Positions 36,636 through 47,622 of a stretch of 64,000 bases of DNA are shown piece by piece. Position 1 is the first letter of the stretch; each line of letters begins with the position of its first letter. The stretch comes from Isoptericola luteus (GTDB lineage: Bacteria > Actinomycetota > Actinomycetes > Actinomycetales > Cellulomonadaceae), in the NCBI RefSeq assembly GCF_020297055.1, contig NZ_JAIXCQ010000006.1:124001-188000 (forward strand), given 5' to 3'. A model generated the notes under the pieces. That model had not been told where the DNA came from and did not search any database. It saw nothing but the letters and a program-made list of their open reading frames with translations. A program made the translations under genes and the position numbers.

Positions 36636-38315
36636 ATGGAGACGTCGCGAGTGGAGCTGTATGCGCTGATCAGGCGGGATGCGAGAGTCGAGGGTGCCTC
36701 GATCCGCGAGCTCGCGCGCCGGTACCGCGTGAGCCGGAACACCGTCAGGCAGGCGTTGCGGTCGGCGACTCCGCCGCCGAGGAAGACGCCGGTGCGAACG
36801 GCCCCGAGGTTGGAGCCGTTCAAGTCTGCGATCGACGGGATGCTCCGGACGGACTTGACCGCACCGAAGAAACAGCGTCATACGGCCCGCCGGGTTTGGG
36901 TGCGATTGGTCGAGGAGCACGACGCCGGCGATCTGTCGTACTCCACGGTGCGGGACTACGTCCGGAATCGTCGTCCGCAGATCCTGGCCGAGGCCGGTGT
37001 CCCGGTGGGTGAGGTGATGGTGCCGCAGGAGCATGCCTGGGGCGGCGAGGCGGAGGTCGACTTCGGCGAGGTCTACGTGATCCTCGCTGGGGTCAAGACG
37101 AAGTGCCACCTGTTCACCTTGCGCCTGTCCGCGTCGGGCAGGGCGGTGCACCGCGTCTATGCGTCCCAGGGGATGGAAGCTTTCCTCGAAGGCCACATCG
37201 CGGCGTTCACCGAACTCGGCGGCATCCCCACCCGCCACATCAGGTACGACAACCTCTCCTCCGCGGTCTCCGAGGTGCTCTACGGAACCGGCCGGCGCAG
37301 GACGGAGAACCAGCGCTGGACGGTGTTCCGCTCGCACTACGGGTTCGACGCGTTCTACTGCCGCCCGGGGATCGAGGGCGCACATGAGAAGGGCGGCGTC
37401 GAGGGCGAGGTCGGCCGGTTCCGACGGCAGCGGCTCACGCCTATGCCTGAGGTCGCCTCGTTGGACGAGCTGAACCAGCAGATCATCGCCTGGGACCTGA
37501 CCGACGACAATCGGCGAATCAGCGGGCGAGCTCGCACCGTGGGACAGGACTTCGCCGTCGAGCGCGAGCACCTGGCCGCCCTTCCCGATGAGGTCTTCGA
37601 CCCCGGCACCATCCTCACCCCCAGGGTCGACCGGTCCGCGCTCATCACCGTGCGCACGGCCCGCTACTCCGTGCCCGCTCACCTGATCGGGCGCAAGGTG
37701 CGTGTGAGCCTGCGCGCGTCCCACCTGGTCGTGTTCGACGGCCGCAAGATCGTCGCGACGCATCCGCGGGTGATCGCCAAGGGCGGGCAGTCCGTGCTGC
37801 TGGACCACTACCTCGAGGTCCTCAAGCACAAGCCCGGAGCCCTGCCCGGGGCGACGGCTCTCGCGGCTGCGCGGGCGGCTGGCACGTTCACCCCGGCGCA
37901 CGACGCGTTCTGGGCCGAGTCTCGCAAGGTCAACGGCGACGGGGCCGGGACCCGTGAGCTGATCGAGGTCCTGCTGCTGCACCGCCACCTGCCCGGCCAC
38001 GCCGTCGCGGCCGGTATCGAGGCCGCGCTCCAGGTCGGCGCGGTGAGCGCCGACGTCGTCGCACTCGAAGCACGCCGACTCACCGCCGGCCAGCCCTCAG
38101 GCGGCGGTGATGTCCCGGCGTCTGGGTCGGCCTTGGCGGGGAAGGTCGTCTCGCTGACCCAGCGTCGCCTCGCGGACCCGGCCGCGGTCATCGCCGGCCT
38201 GCCACCCGATGCTCGCCCGCTGCCGACCGTGACCGCCTACGACGACCTCCTCGCGGCCCGACGCACCACAACGAACGAGACCACGCCCACCGACCTGGAA
38301 GAAGGAACCGCATGA
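36636..38315 (+). CDS. istA: IS21-family transposase IstA
   Basis: 559 residues from the ATG at 36636 (the frame is open from 36534). An N-terminal HTH (SIRELARRYRVSRNTVRQAL) is followed by the DDE integrase core: Asp in EVDFGE (about residue 140), Asp in RYDNLSSAV (about 202) and Glu in HEKGGVEGEV (about 250-255). A C-terminal beta domain (SALITVRTARYSVPAHLIGRKVRV) is also present. Length and motifs are complete, so the transposase may be active. It overlaps istB by 4 bp (ATGA). Confidence 0.95.
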   Translation: METSRVELYALIRRDARVEGASIRELARRYRVSRNTVRQALRSATPPPRKTPVRTAPRLEPFKSAIDGMLRTDLTAPKKQRHTARRVWVRLVEEHDAGDLSYSTVRDYVRNRRPQILAEAGVPVGEVMVPQEHAWGGEAEVDFGEVYVILAGVKTKCHLFTLRLSASGRAVHRVYASQGMEAFLEGHIAAFTELGGIPTRHIRYDNLSSAVSEVLYGTGRRRTENQRWTVFRSHYGFDAFYCRPGIEGAHEKGGVEGEVGRFRRQRLTPMPEVASLDELNQQIIAWDLTDDNRRISGRARTVGQDFAVEREHLAALPDEVFDPGTILTPRVDRSALITVRTARYSVPAHLIGRKVRVSLRASHLVVFDGRKIVATHPRVIAKGGQSVLLDHYLEVLKHKPGALPGATALAAARAAGTFTPAHDAFWAESRKVNGDGAGTRELIEVLLLHRHLPGHAVAAGIEAALQVGAVSADVVALEARRLTAGQPSGGGDVPASGSALAGKVVSLTQRRLADPAAVIAGLPPDARPLPTVTAYDDLLAARRTTTNETTPTDLEEGTA

Positions 38316-39145
38316 CCACCACCACCGCAGCACCGACGTCGACAACCTCCCTTGGAACCTTTCCCGGTTCTCGGCGGCGGGGCCCGCTGACCGAGCAGGC
38401 CGCTGCCGCGGCGATCGACCAGGCCTGCCGTCGCCTGCGGCTGCCGACGATCCGGACCAACGTCGAGGCCACCACCGCTGCGGCGCAGCGCGACCAGATG
38501 TCCTACGAAGGGTTCCTCGCCGAGCTGCTGCTCGCGGAGTGCGACGACCGCGACCGCCGCTCCACCATCCGACGGGTCAAGGCGGCCGGGTTCCCGCGCA
38601 ACAAGTTCCTCGACGACTTCGACTTCGATGCCAACGGCGACATCAACCCGGCCACCATCGGGGCCTTGGCCACGTGTGACTGGGTGCGCCGCGGCGAGCC
38701 CCTGTGCCTCATCGGGGACTCCGGCACCGGCAAGAGCCACCTGCTCATCGCCCTGGGCACCGTCGCCGCAGAGCAGGGCTTCCGCGTGAAGTACACGCTC
38801 GCGACCAAGCTGGTCAACGAGCTCGTCGAGGCTGCCGACGAGATGCGCTTGGCGAAGACGATCGCCCGCTATGGCCGTGTCGACCTGCTGCTGATCGACG
38901 AGCTCGGATACATGGAGCTCGACCGCCGCGGCGCGGAACTTCTCTTCCAGGTTCTGACCGAACGCGAGGAGAAGAACTCCGTCGCGATCGCCTCGAACGA
39001 GTCCTTCTCCGGCTGGACCAAGACGTTCACCGACCCCAGGCTCTGTGCGGCGATCGTCGACCGCCTCACCTTCCACGGCACCATCATCGAGACCGGCACC
39101 GGCTCCTACCGCCTCGCCCACAGCCGACAGGCCCAGCAGGCCTAA
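38312..39145 (+). CDS. istB: IS21-family ATPase helper IstB
   Basis: 277 residues. A DnaC-like AAA+ domain has Walker A GDSGTGKSHLL, Walker B VDLLLIDELGYM and sensor motif VAIASNESFSGW. IstB loads IstA on target DNA. The N-terminal 40 residues are a low-complexity Thr/Ala leader. It is intact and coupled to istA. Confidence 0.95.
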   Translation: MTTTTAAPTSTTSLGTFPGSRRRGPLTEQAAAAAIDQACRRLRLPTIRTNVEATTAAAQRDQMSYEGFLAELLLAECDDRDRRSTIRRVKAAGFPRNKFLDDFDFDANGDINPATIGALATCDWVRRGEPLCLIGDSGTGKSHLLIALGTVAAEQGFRVKYTLATKLVNELVEAADEMRLAKTIARYGRVDLLLIDELGYMELDRRGAELLFQVLTEREEKNSVAIASNESFSGWTKTFTDPRLCAAIVDRLTFHGTIIETGTGSYRLAHSRQAQQA

Positions 39146-39176
39146 GTAGCCCGATTCCTTGCCTTCGTGAGGACAA

Positions 39177-39212
39177 CAGTGCCTCGTCCGTCAGATGACG
39201 GACGAGGCACTG
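39177..39212 (+). terminator. Hairpin terminator after istB
   Basis: A perfect 16-bp stem (CAGTGCCTCGTCCGTC and complement) encloses AGAT, 31 bp after the istB stop. It also faces the 3' end of the convergent passenger gene, so it can stop both transcripts. Confidence 0.8.
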
Positions 39213-39237
39213 TCTGCGCATGCTGGGGCGAGAGCGC

Positions 39238-39465
39238 TCAGCCGCGTCGGATCCAGTCCGCCTGCCAGGAGTAGTCGCCGTGCGCCACCTCGGAAACCGT
39301 GAGGGTGACCTCCTCGCCCGGCACCAACTCACGGAACGCTCCGTCCGGTGCGTCGATCGCCGCGAACAGCGCCCAGACCGCCCGGCCATCGGCGAGGCGC
39401 ACCGCCCCGACGCCCTGTTCCTCGTCCCACGCGGTGACCACACCGCGGAATCGCTCCGATCCCAC
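39238..39465 (-). CDS. Cold-shock-like small protein, IS passenger
   Basis: 75 residues from the GTG at 39465, after GGAGGAGG. RGVVTAWDEEQGVGAVRLAD, then FAAIDAPDG and LVPGEEVTLTVSEVAHGDYS, resembles the cold-shock/S1-like beta-barrel, but the RNP-1 and RNP-2 motifs are degenerate. It lies inside the IS21 element, 17 bp after the secreted-protein gene on the same strand. A nucleic-acid-binding role is possible but not shown. Confidence 0.65.
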   Translation of the reverse strand: MGSERFRGVVTAWDEEQGVGAVRLADGRAVWALFAAIDAPDGAFRELVPGEEVTLTVSEVAHGDYSWQADWIRRG

Positions 39466-39482
39466 GCGACCTCCTCCGTTTG

Positions 39483-40394
39483 TCACTTGCGAGGGTAAAT
39501 CGTCGTCGTGACCGTCAGCGCGCCAGGGAGAATCTTGCCCTTGCACTTCACCTCGAACGTGATGAGGTCGGAGGACTTGACCGTCGAGGGCACCTTCACC
39601 GGCTTGAACGAGCCGTGGAAGAGGTAGGACTTGGGCACATTCTTGTGCGGTGCGTTCATGCCCTGCTTCTTGCCGTTCAGCCACCACTTCATGCCACGCT
39701 CATTCACCTTCCCCACGATCTGACGCTGAAGCGACGGCTGGATCTTCAGCCCCCAAACGACGTTCTTGTACTTGGGGCAGTTGTTCTGGAACGTGATCGT
39801 CATGTTCGCATCCCAGAACGACTTCGCCTGCTTGCACTTCAGCGTCTTGTTTGTGGCCGCGCGGAGCACACCGCGAGAAGCGGCATCGTCACGCACCGCG
39901 GCCACCTGCTCATCCGTCGGGAGCCCCGGCACCGCTTCCGTGACCGCCTGCTCCAGATTCGCCGCCACCGCAGGGACGACCGCGACATCCTCGGGACCCG
40001 CGTCGACGAGGTCGGCAATCTCCTCCGCAGCCTCCTCGCGATCCTGGGGCTCCAGAGCGTCCAGGTTCACAACCAGCGAGGACGCCACATCGGACGACTC
40101 CGCGGCGGGAAGGTCCACCGTCGCCACCTGCGCGAGCGGGTCGGAGAACTCCTCACCGAGTGGAGGCGCTACCGCGACAGCCGCCACCTCCTCATCGCTC
40201 GCGACTGCGGTAGGCGTGTCGAGCTCGTCCGCCAGCACCGCCTCCCACTCCGCCGACGTGAGGCCCCCATGTTCCCCACCGCCCGTGCCGCTATCGGCAG
40301 TCGCCGCAACTGCCGCGGGTGCGACAAGTCCGCAGAGGGTTAGCGTTGCGATTCCTGCAATCACATTGCGCTTCCTCGAGGATCTGTGTTTCAC
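39483..40394 (-). CDS. Secreted protein with acidic pro-region and basic C-terminal domain, IS passenger
   Basis: 303 residues. A Sec signal peptide (MKHRSSRKRNVIAGIATLTL, then CGLVAPAAVAA) should cleave after AVA. Residues about 33-175 are acidic and helical (many Asp/Glu, Ala), with EEAAEEIADLVDAGPEDVA. Residues about 180-303 are strongly basic, rich in Lys and Trp, with four Cys (TLKCKQAK, NNCPKYK, EVKCKGK) and FWDANMTITFQNN. The two-part charge pattern looks like a proprotein, and the lower GC of the gene suggests transfer. I do not recognise the family; a secreted effector or toxin is one guess. Confidence 0.7.
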   Translation of the reverse strand: MKHRSSRKRNVIAGIATLTLCGLVAPAAVAATADSGTGGGEHGGLTSAEWEAVLADELDTPTAVASDEEVAAVAVAPPLGEEFSDPLAQVATVDLPAAESSDVASSLVVNLDALEPQDREEAAEEIADLVDAGPEDVAVVPAVAANLEQAVTEAVPGLPTDEQVAAVRDDAASRGVLRAATNKTLKCKQAKSFWDANMTITFQNNCPKYKNVVWGLKIQPSLQRQIVGKVNERGMKWWLNGKKQGMNAPHKNVPKSYLFHGSFKPVKVPSTVKSSDLITFEVKCKGKILPGALTVTTTIYPRK

Positions 40395-40535
40395 GTTCGC
40401 TTCCTTTCACTGATGGTGCGCGAGAAGTTACGCACAGCGACACCGGAAGCGCAACGCCGAACTAGATGATTCAACGGTCAATAATTCAAAGTAGACCTAC
40501 CTGGGCGCGACCCTGCGTCCACGCGTGGGACAGGT

Positions 40536-40585
40536 GGTCCCGTTTCAAGCCGTCATGGTGGTCCACATTCGGGTTGACACAGCCA
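40536..40585 (-). repeat. Right terminal inverted repeat of the IS21 element
   Basis: On the minus strand this reads TGGCTGTGTCAACCC, then TGTGGACCACCATGACGGC and GGGACCACCTG, matching the left end in the same order and spacing. It ends directly at the GCCGGG duplication. Confidence 0.8.
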
Positions 40586-40591
40586 GCCGGG
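40586..40591. repeat. Right target-site duplication GCCGGG
   Basis: GCCGGG follows the right inverted repeat and repeats 36486-36491. Reading from here in the phase of the 5' fragment gives AGLVLGSPGTVAVRH, so the duplication joins the two halves of the split gene. Confidence 0.8.
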
Positions 40592-41081
40592 CTCGTCCTC
40601 GGCTCCCCCGGGACTGTCGCCGTCCGCCACGACCTGCTGCCCGGCGAGGGCGCGCTGCGCCGGGTCGTCGTCGACGCGCTCGCCGCCCAGCTCGAACAGG
40701 CCGACCTGGTGGTGACCACCGGTGGCTCGCCGACGGGCTCCGGGCTCGTCGACCGCGTGCGGGGCACCGCCACGCGCCGCAGCGACGGGATGCATCGCGA
40801 ACCGCCCCGACTCAGCCTGCCTGTGGGACTCCGCAGGCGGTCAGACCTGCATCGCCGACCTCGGGGGCTGGCAGGAGGCCGCGCCCGGCGTCGAGCCGCG
40901 CACCCGGATCCACGTCGTGGGCGCCGGCGACCCGCACGCCGCGCGCCGCCTGCGGCGCCGCCCCCGCGAGGCGTTCACCGCCGCCCTGACCACCGGCGAC
41001 GAGACGGCCGACGGGGGCCTGCACTGGCTCGGCCGTGCGGACGTGCTCGCACCGTGGCTGGGTGACCGCACACCGGCCTGA
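40586..41081 (+). pseudogene. 3' remnant of the CobW/Mrf-like GTPase gene
   Basis: Beginning in the phase of the 5' fragment, it reads AGLVLGSPGTVAVRHDLLPG, then GALRRVVVDALAAQLEQADL and VVTTGGSPTGSGLVDRVRG. A frameshift follows near 40800, after which another frame gives DSACLWDSAGGQTCIADLGG and ends ADVLAPWLGDRTPA at 41081. The middle of a CobW-type protein, including the conserved Cys region, appears to be missing between VVVDA and LAAQ. The gene is therefore broken by the insertion, a deletion and a frameshift. A hairpin terminator follows. Confidence 0.7.
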
Positions 41082-41122
41082 GCGCCGGCGGCATCACGGG
41101 TGCGCACGGACGGGGGCACGCG

Positions 41123-41164
41123 ACAAGGCCCGGACCCGCGCGACTGCGCGGGTCCGGGCCTTGT
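41123..41164. terminator. Bidirectional hairpin terminator
   Basis: A perfect 19-bp stem (ACAAGGCCCGGACCCGCGC and complement) with loop GACT lies between the mrf-like remnant and the convergent nrdF gene. Suitable for ending transcripts from both sides. Confidence 0.85.
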
Positions 41165-41202
41165 GGTCGGCCGATGCGGGCGGCCGGAGCCTGAGCCGGG
41201 GC

Positions 41203-44371
<3,169 letters not shown>

Positions 44372-44375
<4 letters not shown>

Positions 44376-44803
44376 GCCGAGATCAGTGACTGTCGTTGCC
44401 AAAATCGTCCCAATCCGTCACGGACGCGCTCGGCGTCCTCGGCCGTCCCCAGGAGTTCGAAGGCGTACAGGTAGGGCACCTGACACTTCGCGGAGATGAT
44501 GTCTCCGGCGATGCAGTAGGCAGCGCCGAAGTTGGTGTTGCCCGCGGCGATGACGCCACGGATGAGCGAGCGGTTGTCCACGTCGCCCAGGAAGCGCCGT
44601 ACCTGTCGCGGTACGGCACCGCCCTCGTTGCCCCCGCCGTAGGTGGGGGCCATGAGCACGTACGGCTCGTCGACGGTGAGGAAGCCGTCCGCAGGCCGCA
44701 GCGGGATCCGGTGCACGGGAATCCCGAGATCGGGAAGCCCGAGCCGCTGCACGAAGCGGTGGGTGTTGTCCGAGACGCTCGAGAAGTAGACGAGAGCCCC
44801 CAT
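44372..44803 (-). CDS. nrdI: Flavodoxin-like NrdI
   Basis: 143 residues from the ATG at 44803, eight bases after [25 protein letters not shown] and [18 protein letters not shown] are the FMN-binding loops, and [19 protein letters not shown] completes the site. NrdI supplies the oxidant that assembles the NrdF dimanganese cofactor. It is coupled to nrdE. Confidence 0.95.
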
Positions 44804-44870
44804 GTCACTCACTCCCCGAGGCCTTGCTTGTTGCTGGTGGTGCCGCGTACCCGTCAGGGGTACGCCTCGT

Positions 44871-44894
44871 CACCCGGGCGGGGACGCCCGGGTG
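44871..44894 (-). other. Hairpin between nrdH and nrdI
   Basis: CACCCGGGCG and CGCCCGGGTG form a perfect 10-bp stem with a GGGA loop in the 124-bp gap between nrdH and nrdI. It may act as an attenuator or protect the nrdH message. No function is shown. Confidence 0.5.
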
Positions 44895-44927
44895 GGTGCG
44901 GGCCGCACCCCCGCGCGGCCCGGATGC

Positions 44928-45170
44928 TCAGGCCGAGACGGCCTGCTGCGCCGCGACGGCGCTGATCTGGTCGGGGCGGAAGCCCGACCAGTGCGTGTCG
45001 CCGGCGACGACGACCGGAGCCTGCAGGTACCCGAGCCCACGGACCATCTCCAGCGCCTCGGCGTCCTGCGTGATGTCCACGACCGTGTACTCGACACCCT
45101 TGCGGTCGAGGGCGCGGTAGGTCGCGTCGCACTGCACGCAGGCCGGCTTGCTGTAGACCGTGATGCTCAT
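44928..45170 (-). CDS. nrdH: Glutaredoxin-like NrdH
   Basis: 80 residues. The active site is CVQC after MSITVYSKPA, and the C-terminal block WSGFRPDQISAV is the NrdH signature. NrdH reduces NrdE and is itself reduced by thioredoxin reductase. First gene of the operon. Confidence 0.96.
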   Translation of the reverse strand: MSITVYSKPACVQCDATYRALDRKGVEYTVVDITQDAEALEMVRGLGYLQAPVVVAGDTHWSGFRPDQISAVAAQQAVSA

Positions 45171-45337
45171 GTCCGTCTCTCCCCTTCTCCGCGCCCCCGC
45201 GGAGGCGTCGTCCGATCCGTGCGCCGCTCCTGACCGACCCCGTCCGGCGCCCTTGTCAGGGCCCCGACCTGGGGTGACATCGGTGGAACTACGCCGGTGT
45301 GCTTTGTTCGAGGGCCTGGGCGCCTCGCGTGCTCCAA

Positions 45338-45353
45338 ACACTACACCTAGTGG
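45338..45353. promoter_or_regulatory. NrdR-like box upstream of nrdH
   Basis: ACACTACACCTAGTGG fits the NrdR consensus (acaCwAtATaTwGtgt) at most conserved positions and lies about 170 bp upstream of nrdH. NrdR normally needs two boxes about 31 bp apart; a second one near 45372-45388 is only weakly recognisable. Confidence 0.5.
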
Positions 45354-45635
45354 TCGATGCGCGCTGGGAACCGACATGTTGTGGTTGACACCCGTGTCAT
45401 TCGCCTCGCTTCGGGGCCTTGACAGCACCTCTCGGCGTGTCGTCCAGCGTCCCACGAGCCTCTGACAGCGGCCTCGCACGAGGGGTTCTCCACCGCTCGG
45501 TGCACCCTCGTGGCCGGGCGCCGGCGAGCGTTCCCCGCGCACCACCGTGCGGCTCGCAGCGGGTGGCCGGACCGACCGTCCACAGGCTGCGGACGGCCAC
45601 CGTCCACAAGGTGTGGGCAAGGCCGCCGTCGGCGT

Positions 45636-45662
45636 GTCGCACCCCCGCCAGAGGGGTGCGAC
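45636..45662. repeat. Hairpin formed by an inverted GTCGCACCCC repeat
   Basis: GTCGCACCCC and GGGGTGCGAC enclose a 7-base loop. Further direct copies of TGTCGCACC occur about 120 and 140 bp downstream. The role is unknown. Confidence 0.5.
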
Positions 45663-45879
45663 CGGCGGGCACAGGAGGCGCACCACACACCTGCTCGACG
45701 CCCGGCACGGGGCAGATCGGCCGTCCTGGTCCCCAAAAGTGAGTCGCGCCGCACGGCGTGTCGCACCGGCGGGCGTGTCGCACCCAGCCCGCCCGGCACA
45801 GCCCGGTACCCGCCGGGTGGAGACCGGCAAGGACCGGCACCGCCCGGTCGAGAGGCCTGCCAGGACGCGCCGCGACCGA

Positions 45880-47352
45880 TCAGCGGGCCCAGGGACGCCA
45901 GCCCGCCGGGTCGAGGCCGCCCGGGACCTCCGTCGACGGGTCGTACGGGGCCCGCGTGAGGTGGAACGTCCCGACGTCCAGGGCGACGGGGGACGCCCCT
46001 TCGCCGGAGGGGACGGCCGCCGCGACCGGGCGCAGCCGCTCGCCGAGCCAGTAGCCGCCGTCGACGCCGACCCACGCGCCGGCGGCGTCCGGGTCGGGCT
46101 CGAAGGCGGTGCCCCGCCCGACGTCCCCCGCGGCCCGGAGCGCGAGCGTGCCGTCGGCCTGCAGGCTCACGGTGTGCGGCACCGGCCCCCAGTACCAGGT
46201 GCCGGTGAGCGCGAGCTCAGGCACGGTGCGCCCAGGACCTTGCCGGGGAGCGGGTGCAGAGGAGGGCGCCCGGCCCAGGAGGTCGCGGAACGCGGACTCG
46301 TCGCCGAACCCGGCGGTCGAGCTGCCGCACACGGCGACGACGTCACCGGTGGCGGCGTCTGCGCGCACGGACGCCGTGAACCCCGGCACGGAGCCGCCGT
46401 GCCCGACCGTCCGCGCAACGCTGCCGGGGCGTGGCTGCCGCACGGAGAGCCCGAGCGTCCACGCGGACATCGACGCCGCGCCCGGCTCGTCGACAGCCAC
46501 GCGGGCGATCCGCATGCGGCGGCGCCACTCGGGCGACAGCACCCGTCCGTCGTCGGCCCACCCCCCGGCGCCGACCAGCCACGACGCGAAGAGTGCGAGG
46601 TCGCCGGGCGTCGACCAGACCTCCCCCGCCGGCCCCATCGCGCCGTACGCGGCCACGGGCTCCGGCAGGACGGCGTCCGCGTGGGGGTGCACCGCGTAAC
46701 CGGTCGCGGCCGGCCCGAGCGGGACCCGGCCGGTGCTCGACATGCCCAGCGGCGCCCACACCTCCTCGTGCAGCACGTCGTCCCACGCGCGCCCGTGCGC
46801 CTGGGACAGCAGGTGCCCGAGGACCGCATAACCGAGGTTCGAGTAGTGGTGCCGCTCGCCGGGTGCCCACAGCGGCCTCGCCCCCGACGCGACGAGCTCC
46901 TCCCACGTGCCCGCGCCGTGGCGCTCCCACCACGGGCCGGGCGGTTCGGCGGGCAGCCCCGCCGTGTGGGTCAGGTGCTGCGCGACGGTGGCCGTGGGCG
47001 CCGGGGCGTCCGGCACGTGCCGGCCCACCGGGTCGTCCAGCCCGAGCCGGCCGGACGCGACGAGCCGGAGCACGGCCACCGCCGTCATCGGCTTGGTGAT
47101 CGACCCGACGCGGAACGCGGTGTCCGTGGTGACGGGCTCGTCGCGACCGTCGGCGCCCAGCCGTGCCGCGCCGACCGCGTCCGCCCACACGGTCTCGCCT
47201 CCCCGCGCGACGGCGGCCGACAGCGCGGGCACCCGCCGGTCCCGTCGCACGTGGTGCAGCGTCTCGGCGAGCGCCGCCCCGGTCCCGGCGGGCAGCGAGG
47301 CGGTCGGGGCGGACGCGCCCGTCGGGGTGATCGGGGCAGGCGAGGCGATCAT
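45880..47352 (-). CDS. Serine hydrolase, beta-lactamase/class C-like (PF00144)
   Basis: 490 residues from the ATG at 47352 (a GTG three codons upstream is possible). The active site shows SITK (SxxK), YSNL (YxN) and HGG (in VGHGGSVPGF), the three family motifs. No signal peptide is obvious; the N-terminus is Pro/Ala/Thr-rich. The C-terminal 110 residues form an extra beta domain (TGTWYWGPVPHTVSLQADGT). Such enzymes are mostly esterases or D-amino-acid peptidases rather than antibiotic resistance proteins. It stands alone. Confidence 0.88.
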   Translation of the reverse strand: MIASPAPITPTGASAPTASLPAGTGAALAETLHHVRRDRRVPALSAAVARGGETVWADAVGAARLGADGRDEPVTTDTAFRVGSITKPMTAVAVLRLVASGRLGLDDPVGRHVPDAPAPTATVAQHLTHTAGLPAEPPGPWWERHGAGTWEELVASGARPLWAPGERHHYSNLGYAVLGHLLSQAHGRAWDDVLHEEVWAPLGMSSTGRVPLGPAATGYAVHPHADAVLPEPVAAYGAMGPAGEVWSTPGDLALFASWLVGAGGWADDGRVLSPEWRRRMRIARVAVDEPGAASMSAWTLGLSVRQPRPGSVARTVGHGGSVPGFTASVRADAATGDVVAVCGSSTAGFGDESAFRDLLGRAPSSAPAPRQGPGRTVPELALTGTWYWGPVPHTVSLQADGTLALRAAGDVGRGTAFEPDPDAAGAWVGVDGGYWLGERLRPVAAAVPSGEGASPVALDVGTFHLTRAPYDPSTEVPGGLDPAGWRPWAR

Positions 47353-47622
47353 GCAGCGCACGCTACCGACCTGCCGGCCCCCGACGTCGAGCAGGGCCCG
47401 CTCGGGTCGGTGCTAGCCACGTCGAGCGGTCACTGCTCGACGGCCCCGAGGCGCCCGACGCGCCGAGATCGCGCACCGGCTGGTCCCGTCGCCGGGCGCT
47501 CCCCGCCCGACCGTGGGCGTCACCGCCCGGAACCGTGAGGAGAAGCTAGGGTCCGTCCCGAGTCGAAACGCTGTGCCTGTCGAGATGAGACGGGCCGTGG
47601 CCGAGCGCGAGGGGCGACACCG

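Larger units (their letters stand above)
36492..40585 (+). mobile_element. IS21-family element with two passenger genes
   Basis: 4094 bp. It contains istA and istB on the plus strand and two extra genes on the minus strand behind them. Both ends carry imperfect inverted repeats of about 50 bp, starting TGGCTATGACAGG (left) and TGGCTGTGTCAACC (right, complement), with shared inner blocks GTGGAC/AGGAC, CACC-TGACGGCTTGA and GGACCACCTG. GCCGGG is duplicated directly outside (36486-36491 and 40586-40591). Removing the element restores the reading frame of the host gene. Most IS21 elements are 2-2.6 kb; the extra 1.4 kb is passenger DNA. Confidence 0.85.
45171..45879. other. Gene-free region: nrd promoter side and repeat-rich spacer
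   Basis: 709 bp without a convincing gene. The half next to nrdH contains an NrdR-like box. The rest contains three direct copies of GTGTCGCACC (45634, 45758 and 45774 areas) and an inverted copy that forms a hairpin (45636-45662). Open frames on both strands are Arg/Gly/Pro-rich and look like non-coding translations. Confidence 0.6.

Noticed and set aside
39220-40585. Passenger genes read as ordinary host genes
   Set aside because: The right inverted repeat and the duplication lie beyond them, and the host gene frame resumes only at 40586.
45570-45620. DnaA-box-like words (CGTCCACAGG, CGTCCACAAG)
   Set aside because: Only two imperfect boxes, no A/T-rich unwinding element, and no dnaA or dnaN nearby, so not an origin.
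45347-46075. Overlapping open frames in the nrd/beta-lactamase spacer
   Set aside because: Low-complexity Arg/Gly/Pro translations on both strands without ribosome sites; more likely non-coding.
45880-47352. Antibiotic-resistance beta-lactamase
   Set aside because: SxxK, YxN and HGG motifs are shared by many esterases and peptidases, no signal peptide is seen, and the C-terminal extra domain is typical of non-resistance members.
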